A stretch of DNA of 64,000 nt, from the NCBI GenBank assembly GCA_037176725.1, contig JAZBRS010000039.1, positions 25,642,001 through 25,706,000 on the forward strand, written 5' to 3'. The notes under the pieces were generated by a model. The model ran no database searches, was not told the DNA's origin, and worked only from the letters and a program-made list of their open reading frames with translations. Position numbers and translations under genes: made by a program. Positions 57,401 through 64,000 of this stretch are shown here, piece after piece. How positions within the stretch are numbered: the stretch's first letter is position 1; every line of letters begins with the position of its first letter. The DNA is from Posidonia oceanica (taxonomy: Eukaryota; Streptophyta; Magnoliopsida; Alismatales; Posidoniaceae).

Positions 57401-59604
57401 TCCGGTAGAGGTTGGCGGACGATGCCAGAATGCGGGGGAACAGCTGGAGATGCAGATGCATGAGTGCGTGCTTGGGTGGATGCCTCGTGCGTGTCGATCA
57501 CAATCGTTCCCGATTCGATCAGGTCCTGAATTGCGTTCCGCAGGGAGAAGCAATTGTCCGTCGAATGCCCGACGCTTCGATGGAAATTGCAGAAGAGGTC
57601 CGACCTAAACCAATGCGGCAGAGGGCTTGGCGGCGGACGAACCTCTGGGAACTTCAGGAGCGATGCCACCTTTGGCAAGATGACCGTGAGTGGTTCCACC
57701 AGTGGGGTGAAATTCCGCCTCTCGGTGGGTGGTCTTCTTTGCCTCGGGTACGGGCCTTGCTGAACCGGTGCGGCAGGATAGACCGGTCTAGCGGTGGTTG
57801 TGATGTGCGGTGTGTGTGGATTCCTAGGTGCAGGGGCGTACACCATCTGAGCTGGGGCAGGCCGAGACGGCAAGCGAACAGGCACAGCAAGAGAATCGAC
57901 GAATGCAACAGCGGGTTTCGGCGAATCCTTCCTCTTCGGGCGGTTGTTGCTGCTGCCGCTGTTGTTGTTGTTGGAGGTGCTGCTGTTGGCACTGCTGCTG
58001 CTTATCACTGCCTGCTTAGCGAACGCAGAGAGAGCCGGGAAGTTGCCACTCCGCAAAGAACTCTCTACGCGCGCTCCAGCTCTGATGAGTGCCGCGAAAG
58101 TAGTGACTGGCTGAATGCTAAGCAGAGCTCCGAGAGACGGCTGCGCCCCTTTGATAATGATCTCGATAGACTCCTCATCAGAGGGTCTATCTCGAACCTG
58201 AGAGGCAAGGGCGCGCCAGCGGCCGACGTACTCCCCGAACGGCTCGCCAGAATTCTGCTTGATGGCGATCAAGTCCGCCCTCTTTGGGACAAGATCGAGG
58301 TTGAAGGAGTACTGCTCCAGGAACGCCTGACTGAGGTCGTTCCAAGTCTTGATGGCTGACATATCGAGTGATGTGAACCACTTGAGTGCCGGCCCGGTCA
58401 AGCTCTTCTGGAACAAGCGGATCAGCAACCTCTCGTCAGCCTGAAGCTGAGCGAGATCACCGCAATACGCCTTTAGGTGTGCTACGGGGCAGCCCCTACC
58501 ATTATATTTCTCGAAGTCCGGGATTTTGAACTTCGGAGGGAGTACCGCCTCTGGGAAGCAGCAGAGGTCTCGGAATTGGTAGGTCTGGTGCTCAGTACCC
58601 TGCACTAGTCGTAGTGCTTTCTCCAAGACGTCCATCCGGTTATTGATGGGGTCTTGGATTGCTGCTAGAGGAGAGGGATCAGCAGGGGTAGCGAGCACAT
58701 ACGCCGAATGGGTCGCACCTAAGTGCTCCTCCGGATCTTCCATAGCGTCGCCTGGTGGAGCAACGGGATGGCCGACGTATCCGTGCTGGGGGATAGTGTA
58801 TGCAGGAGTGTATGCAGGATGCTGGACTTGAGGGAGAGGAGAAGAATAAATGCCATGCTGTGCTGGGATAGGGGGTGGATGACGGAGCGCCAATTGCTGT
58901 ACAGGCGGGGTGCCAGACAGCGAGCCAGTGAGGTACTGGGCTCCAGCCGATCCGAAGGGTTGACCACCAGAAGGAAGTGGAGCATGCTGTGCCAAGTGTT
59001 GTGCATGAGGAGGCGGCAAACGAGCCCCCATCGTCGGAACCGTGAGCAGTTGCGACGATGGTCGAGGCGGAGGTGTAGAGGTTGATGCAAGGAATGCAGG
59101 AACTGGCCTCGGAGGAACCTCAGGAACGACAGGGACAGAAGGAGGACGAACTGATAGAGCCATGCCCTGCAGTCTCTGGGCGAGCTCCATCAGATGCTGG
59201 TACTGCGCCTCGGGCGTCTCGCCAGTGGGGACGCTGAAGTGCAGTGCCGGCGGAGGCTGAGAAACAAGTGGCACGGACACAGACTGTCCGGGAGGGAAGG
59301 ATTCTACAGAGAAGGTCGCAGCAGCGGTGGAAGGGATGTCGAAAGCGACGTATCCCTGGGACGGAGGGGGCAGTGGCGTCTCCGGAGCGCGAGTAACGGC
59401 CGTCAAGATAGATTCGGCTACCGGATCCGGAGGAAGGGAGGCTTGCCACTGTCCCGGGGTGTACTGAGAACCTAGAGACGTCAGAGGAGGAAACCCTGGC
59501 GTCGGAGGGGGAACAAGAGGGACAGAGGGAGCAACCAGAGGGGCCGGAACGGAAACACCCTCTGTGACGGGAGTAAAAGAAGGCTCACTAACGTACTGGG
59601 CCAT
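54427..59604 (-). CDS. gag: Gag-protease polyprotein of element C
   Basis: Start placed at the first ATG of the frame (59604), giving 1725 aa; the frame is open for 53 further codons up to 59763 without ATG. N-terminal about 340 aa are Pro/Ser/Gln-rich. The gag core is about 340-530 (FKIPDFEKYNGRG, ALKWFTSL, FGEYVGRWRAL). A zinc knuckle C-x2-H-x4-H-x4-C is at about 670-685. HLLGRPQP repeats lie around 825-885. Protease is at about 1050-1170 with catalytic LVDNGSGLNV (DNGS for the usual DTGA) and LLLGRPWL. A G-patch-like Gly segment is at about 1270-1300 (GTPLGRHGQGI, GLGYEP). A 370-aa Ser/Ala/Pro-rich tail follows. It forms the particle and processes the polyprotein. It is long for a gypsy gag-protease. 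Confidence 0.92.
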   Translation of the reverse strand: MAQYVSEPSFTPVTEGVSVPAPLVAPSVPLVPPPTPGFPPLTSLGSQYTPGQWQASLPPDPVAESILTAVTRAPETPLPPPSQGYVAFDIPSTAAATFSVESFPPGQSVSVPLVSQPPPALHFSVPTGETPEAQYQHLMELAQRLQGMALSVRPPSVPVVPEVPPRPVPAFLASTSTPPPRPSSQLLTVPTMGARLPPPHAQHLAQHAPLPSGGQPFGSAGAQYLTGSLSGTPPVQQLALRHPPPIPAQHGIYSSPLPQVQHPAYTPAYTIPQHGYVGHPVAPPGDAMEDPEEHLGATHSAYVLATPADPSPLAAIQDPINNRMDVLEKALRLVQGTEHQTYQFRDLCCFPEAVLPPKFKIPDFEKYNGRGCPVAHLKAYCGDLAQLQADERLLIRLFQKSLTGPALKWFTSLDMSAIKTWNDLSQAFLEQYSFNLDLVPKRADLIAIKQNSGEPFGEYVGRWRALASQVRDRPSDEESIEIIIKGAQPSLGALLSIQPVTTFAALIRAGARVESSLRSGNFPALSAFAKQAVISSSSANSSTSNNNNSGSSNNRPKRKDSPKPAVAFVDSLAVPVRLPSRPAPAQMVYAPAPRNPHTPHITTTARPVYPAAPVQQGPYPRQRRPPTERRNFTPLVEPLTVILPKVASLLKFPEVRPPPSPLPHWFRSDLFCNFHRSVGHSTDNCFSLRNAIQDLIESGTIVIDTHEASTQARTHASASPAVPPHSGIVRQPLPEHSYPGGAGTSGVHSVFPSGPATSEVDPSDLISDISEPFPVSLYLAAVAGSESGIHVIRPRARPERPLAHPTMLPPAQSPVHLLARAQPSSPIHLLGRPQPHLLGRPQPAPAFPPQRPYPLDRPRLHLLGRPQPAPAFPPQQPYPLDRPQYPVGPPVTPPVLAARAPVVIDLTLDTHRVPYSYATEMCAEVTRSGRVYRPPVPATRPIHPRPVMPPPSSQPIADPTLDQPVVSQIPTQPVVTQLPSAIPLEPARTTPPAARRSQPKADLTSQLKKVKADISIWDLIHTSAEHREAFLRVFQAARVSQSIEPSALESMVGLIAEPQVISFTSDELPPAGINHNQPLFVTVQFKNFRIPLTLVDNGSGLNVCPLRTATKLGFKAEDITPAVKGMTAFDNTHHDALGILIIPLAIGPVVFDVEFYAVDLKPNFNLLLGRPWLHKHQVLPSTLHRMIKYRHGDDVIVVMAENFEKERIEAVSPVSSQSVPFDPETSEALYRVNRCEPVNFVPDLERVNSLAVHSNPFRMVENVCHRWGYTKGTPLGRHGQGIAEPIVAVERRKSEGLGYEPKLNEDHCFRLKDHAPAIPRDLTNFTSAGILGSTNDQATTPTEDWVCVEDYYSDEEQSGTTEAVPISSAETVVRAEAPQSVFSALPLADIAGSSAGPVAEQASSHSFAATSALQVQAAVQELETLLLTEPNMLPTVTTTSVPLSPSLEGPSISSVSNAAQPAPASSSGMQLAQSASHSPDNQQQLSWQDPMASEAALSQLRPDTKGQLSTTLSGPLSPLKSTPAYSPTVTLAAYSPLAPLACLFGPSTSELPPSDAPVNQIMQTPRAAICLAAGPVPQAPGAYYVDSPSDEEEGVAIEAQVDSWMSDLELLYQEQLKSIADDLADHQAAERKGKAVVTDPPLQEDHASIMVLEDSAAPDSPRPDELITFQPEGGSRWFVQHMPHLNNIQSGSNQISRQSGVSPTSTLEDPEGGTSAVHAAAVIEQ

Positions 59605-60913
59605 TGCTGACCTAGAGCGCGTGAGAACTGGGCTGCGACGGGTGTTCAAGCGGTGCTTCCTAAGAGGAGCTATCGTCGCAAGTGCGGATAGCTCGGAAAG
59701 GGAATGGTCGCGAATAGGTCGCAACAGGGGCGTCAACGAGGGTCGGTACTCAAGCTCTGGCAAAGGGAACTCGCTTACCGATCACGCTGACACAACAGAA
59801 AGAAATTAGGGTTAGAGACTAAGAAGATGAATGCAAATGAGTTAGTTAAATGGCATGAATGATATGCATGCTTTCTAGTATGCCCCCCTCACCTAACTAG
59901 TGTGTCCTAGTAAGGTTGTCTACTCCGGGTACCCCTGGATGTACGGGTCACCGACTCAGGTCAGAAAAAGTAGGTCCCCTGCCTAACTCCTGGCCCAAAG
60001 CTCAGGTAATGACAGGGTGGTGCGTTGGTGGCCTCTACCCCGCCAAAGCGTGGGTGGTACCCTCTACTAACACCGACACGACCCCCGGACAAGGAGGGGA
60101 CGGATTGACCAACTTATGCCACGCCCAAAGCAGTGGAACAAGAGGCCGAAACCGTCCTTCGCAGACTAGTAGGTGGACTCAGAGGAGAAGAATGCATGCC
60201 CTATATGATGCTTATGCAAATGATTAGAGTTTTTTATCTTGCGCATTTTATTAACCAAAGGGAGTGAAGGATTGTTTGTAGTCTCTAGTTGCCCCTAGAA
60301 GTTCTTTTTACTTGCATTTTTTAGTTAACAATGGGGGAAGCAGACAAGTCTCTACTATCCTAAGCATGGCAAGTGCGAAAGGGAAGAAAATCAATCAAAA
60401 TGGCAAGCAACCATCATACAACATAACAAAAGGCATGTTCATGGCATGTGCGAGTGTTTGTGAATATGATGGTGAAAAAGAAACATTCATCAAGTCAAAA
60501 GGCATGTAAGCATAGTATGTGCGTGTGTAGTGACATAGCAAGGGTGTAAAAGAAGCATTCAACATCCAAAAAGCATGTATTTTAGCCAAACAAAGTATGT
60601 AGACATGCAATGTGCAAGAATTAAGGCAATAATAAGCAAGTAAGATTAAGTAAGGTAAAAGTAAGCAGACTGTAAAAGAAATAGCAGCATAAGCAAGGCA
60701 ATAAGTAAATAAATAAGCAAATAAGCGAAGCCAAGCAAAAGGAAGCGCAAACCGAGGCGAAAGAGGTGCAAAACCTAAGCAAAGTAGCCACGAAGCGACT
60801 TGCTAGGAGTTTGCACAGAAAAGCGAGCAAAACAGGCGAAGAAGGCACACAAGGCAGACAAAGCTGCAAAACAAGCGAGCGAAAAAGCCAAAAGCGAAAG
60901 CCGGAGTCTAGCA
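59605..60913 (-). other. 5' leader of C
   Basis: About 1.3 kb between PBS and gag ATG. No ORF1 of the Ogre type is present. GATCG|GTAAGC near 59780 on the element strand is a donor-like site just upstream of gag. The rest is A- and GCAAG-rich. Confidence 0.55.
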
Positions 60914-60931
60914 TCCCCAGCAGAGTCGCCA
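60914..60931 (-). promoter_or_regulatory. Primer binding site of C
   Basis: In element sense TGGCGACTCTGCTGGGGA, one base from the LTR end. From memory this is the type described for Ogre/Tat elements as complementary to a tRNA-Arg 3' end; the tRNA should be confirmed. Confidence 0.8.
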
Positions 60932-61230
60932 CTGTAGTGATCCCGATCGGAATCAGGCTCGCTAATTAGCGGCGATTGGATCCGAGGAAGAGGCTCAACT
61001 CGAAAACACTTAAAATCGAGGAGAAAAGGGAAAGATAAGACAAATCAGAGTCGCCACCATGTCTATTAACGGGAGACAAGGAAAACCGGGGGAAATGCGC
61101 GAATTAACGCGCAAAACCAAGCAAGAAATGCAAAGCAGAGCAGTGCAAAGGAAAACAAATGCAAATGAATGCAAATGAGATGACTCTAGCCTAGGATAAG
61201 GGCAATATGGTCATTGCGGGCCAAAAGACA

Positions 61231-61300
61231 GGGCAAGGACTCCTGTTACGTGCGGGGAAGGTGTTAGGCACCCCCGACACGCCCGAGAATCGGTCTTTCT
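61231..61300 (-). promoter_or_regulatory. Family-conserved LTR block, C 5' LTR copy
   Basis: Identical to 39203-39272. On the element strand it lies about 300 bp before the LTR end, in the transcribed U5 side. Confidence 0.7.
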
Positions 61301-61567
61301 AGGCTTACGCTCGCATATGCAGGGAAATGCAGGATTGAATGCCTATGTGCCTATGAATGCTTAAATGAATGCTCAAGGAGTGCTCTAAGTGGGAAAATGC
61401 AAGGCAGAGAAGTAAACGTGCTCTCTAAATGCTCAGCTACGCTGTCTGTGTTCCGAACCAGGCGAAACCTAGCTCGTGAGAACTCCAGACAGTAAGCATC
61501 ATAGCCCTATATGCAAATGCAGACGAGAAAGCAAAACAGCGTTAAAATCATGCAATGCGATCGACAT

Positions 61568-62015
61568 GCAAGAGAAAACGGCGTAAAACGCGCAAAACGA
61601 AGCGAGAAACAAGAATGCACGCAAAACGATGCGAAAGAGCGAAACCGGTGCGCAAAACAAGCGAAAAAAAGTAAGGCGGCACGCAAAACGAGACAATAAA
61701 ACAGAATGGTACGCAAAACGATGCAAAAAGAACGAAACCGGCACGCAAAGCAAGCGAAAAACAAGACGGGCGCGAAACGAGGCAAGAAAGCAGAATGGCA
61801 CGCAAAACGGTGCGAAAAGAACGAAATCGGCGGGCAAAATGAGCGAAAAAGCAAGGCGGCACGCAAAACGAGACAACAAAACAGAATGGCACGCAAAACG
61901 ATGCAAAAAGAACGAAACTGAGCACGCGAAATGGTGCCAAAACAAGACGGGCGCGCAAAACGGTGCAAAAGCAAAGCAGGCACGCAAAACGGTGCCAAAA
62001 CAGCGGAACAAAACC
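61568..62015. repeat. GCAAAACGATGC-type tandem run, 5' LTR copy
   Basis: Same array as at 39540-39960 with one additional 29-bp unit. Confidence 0.8.
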
Positions 62016-64000
62016 CCGGAAAAGCTATGCGAATGCTAATGCAAAGAAAAAGATCAGCAGAAGCCAAAGAGAGGTAAGACAGCGTGTGTGTGAGAACAGA
62101 CGCTGTTCGGGGCCGCACAGAGCAGGTGTAAAGACCTGCAAAGGGGAGAGTGAGCAAACGGAGGGATTACCGCCTCTTTGTGACCGTTTCCCACTAAACC
62201 GCTCCACAGTGTGTCTCGCACGCTGCCCAAAGCTCGCGATGCGATCGGATCGTGGAAAAGGGGGAAGAAAGTCACATTAAGTGGCAAATCCAGGGAAAAC
62301 ACAACACAAAACACTCAAGAATGCGCGAAACGGGGATTGGAATTGATAGACAAGAAGGGGAGGTCCTATTCTACATGCTCCAAGAGACCGAAAGCGAAAA
62401 CGAAGCAAACTATGCAAACGGCATGCGATTGAATGCAATGCAAAGGTTCAGGAGGGCATACCTGGAAATCCTGGGGTCTGATCTGAAATCTGCTTGGTCC
62501 GTGCTGAAGAGCGCTTCGCTGCAGTCGCCTGGGCAGCTTGTTTAGGAAGATCCAACGGCCGGATTGAAAGATATCGCAGCTTCAGGGCGGAAAGGCCAGA
62601 ACAGGAGAGAAGAACAGACCTAGGTGTTCAGGAGGTCCTAGGGGTGTGCAAAAGGGTCCTCCCAGGTGGATGGGAGCTGAGGGGGCTCTGGTGTGTGCGA
62701 AAGAAACTTAATGCAAAACTACATGAATGCAAATGCATGCAAGGTGCCAGAAAAGACAAGGAGGAAGACTTTTTAGAAAAAAAGGAGTTCAAATGCTATT
62801 TTAAAAAAAGAAAAGGGGCTTAAATGCAAATTTTTGAAAAGGATGGGGCTTACAGGCAGGGATTCTGAGAACAGGAGGTGGCAGAGGGTAGTTTTGCAAA
62901 AAATAGGCTTCAGAACACAGCTTTTAAAAGTTGGTATGTATCAGAGGAGGTTTTGACAGCGAAGGACAAGCAAAAAGCAATTTTTTAAAACATGAGGGGC
63001 TAAAGTGTAATTTTTCCAGAAAACAGGGTCCTGGGGAGTCTGGGAATGCAAGTGGAGGGTCTATATGCAATTTTATAAGAATAGGAGCTAAGATGCAACT
63101 TTAGGGGCAAAACGGTCTTTTTACATGACTTTAAGGGGATGCAAGGACCTATATGTCATTTTTAAATCATGCAAGGGTCAAGTATGCAATTTTAGATGCA
63201 AAATGTGTTCTGAAATTACTGACCATGGACTGACATGCAATTTTTTGAAAGTGCAAGGTTGAAAATACAATGCAATAAGCTAAGATGCATGCAAAATGAT
63301 CATTATGCATTTAAAATGGACCTAGATGCAAAAATGAAAAATCAGAGGGGCAAACATGCAATACAGTAAGCAAACAATCTAGATTAAGACCTAGGTTCTA
63401 CATTACAATGGATCAGACAGCAAAAATGAAAAAAAACAGGGATATAGAATGCAATGCAATAAGGCAAACCATGCATATTAAAATTACATGAACTACTGTA
63501 GGACCTGGATGCAAATATTGAAAGTATAAGGGCTGAAACGAAATTTTTTATAACTAGCAAACACAGTAAGTGGACTTTCATGCAAATATTGAAAACTATA
63601 AACAGATCCTGCAATTTAACATGGTTTTAGATCAAAATAACATAAGTTTAAACATGCTTTGGACTTAAACGCAATAATCAAAAACTTAAACGAAAGAAAT
63701 GCAATGTAAGAAAAATTACCTAAGTTAGCAAAAGAAAGGAAAAGAAGGGGAGGACTTACAGTGGAGGGGGGGCCGAACTTCGCCGGCGATTCCTCCAGGC
63801 CGGTGGAGGAGGGGTGACACGAGGCGGCGGCAGGCGGGGGGGGGAACCGGCGTGACGCGGCGGAGGCGGAGGAGGTCTGCGGCGGAGCTTCGGTGGAGGC
63901 GGGCGCGCGTGGGGAGCTGCTGTCCTTGCAGTTCCGGCGACCAGTGCCGGAGAAGAAGGCAACTCCGGCGAGTCTTTGCGGGCAGCACAGGTGACGAAAC

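Larger units (their letters stand above)
38905..64000 (-). mobile_element. Element C: young, apparently intact Tat-type retrotransposon
   Basis: From the right: 5' LTR (60933 to beyond the window), PBS, leader, gag-protease, pol, spacer, PMD ORF, tandem-repeat 3' UTR, PPT, 3' LTR (38905-44688). The two LTR copies align over about 3.04 kb with about nine substitutions, all transitions by my reading, and three indels (29, 1 and 1 bp). The ORFs have no internal stops. Full length is about 27.8 kb if the unseen LTR part matches. The target-site copy at the left is probably GATAG (38900-38904). Confidence 0.9.
60933..64000 (-). mobile_element. 5' LTR of element C, first 3068 bp from its inner end
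   Basis: Matches 38905-41941 almost base for base: about nine transitions, a 29-bp tandem-unit difference and two 1-bp indels. It is cut by the window end inside the GC-rich island. About 2.75 kb more is expected. Confidence 0.92.

Noticed and set aside
55594..59809. Plus-strand ORFs of 60-315 aa opposite gag of C
   Set aside because: Shadows of the gag-protease frame on the opposite strand; no recognizable domain and no counterpart in B.

Overview
This window is nuclear plant DNA made almost entirely of LTR retrotransposons. I see no host gene, tRNA, rRNA or CRISPR array. The plant assignment rests on the element type: Ty3/gypsy polyproteins with a second, archaeal-type RNase H after the classical one (a mark of the plant Tat/Ogre group), plant-mobile-domain (PMD) ORFs, 70-100 bp GT-AG introns and plant-style 4-6 kb LTRs. 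The genus cannot be named from the sequence. A repeat-rich, large-genome seed plant is the best guess.

Layout: the window is a nest of at least six elements plus a solo LTR, named here A-F. F (+ sense, 9461-12207) is the oldest host and only part of its 3' UTR is visible. D (+) is inserted in F's tandem array and shows its 3' UTR (2081-5115) and complete 3' LTR (5116-9460). E (-) is inserted in D's tandem array and only 2.1 kb of its 5' LTR is visible (1-2080). A 1.2 kb solo-LTR-like insert sits in F at 10569-11795. A (-, 12208-23365) is inserted in F: 3' LTR, 3' UTR array, PMD pseudogene and a pol pseudogene cut at 23365. B (+, 23366-38904) is inserted in A's gag-pol: 5' LTR, PBS, decayed gag, protease and pol, then an antisense, intron-containing PMD gene, PPT and the first 46 bp of its 3' LTR. 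C (-, 38905 to beyond 64000) is inserted in B's 3' LTR and looks young and intact: 5.8 kb LTRs, a 1.7-1.8 kaa gag-protease ORF, a 1167-aa RT/RNase H/aRNase H/integrase ORF, a 400-aa sense PMD ORF and a 3 kb tandem-repeat 3' UTR.

How it works together: each element copies itself by reverse transcription from a tRNA-type primer site beside the 5' LTR and a polypurine tract beside the 3' LTR. Gag forms the particle, protease matures it, RT/RNase H make cDNA and integrase inserts it. The PMD ORFs are accessory and their role is unknown. A, C, D and F share one 3' UTR plan: a conserved hairpin whose 3' arm repeats the PPT core, element-specific tandem arrays built from short inverted repeats with compensatory changes, and a conserved stem that encloses the PPT and the LTR start.

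Most notable: (1) a six-intron, all-phase-0 PMD/coiled-coil gene lying antisense in B, while the PMD ORFs of A and C lie in sense and are intronless; (2) covarying hairpins in unrelated satellite arrays; (3) the conserved PPT/LTR stem and the duplicated PPT core; (4) a nest order that makes exact predictions about sequence just outside the window.
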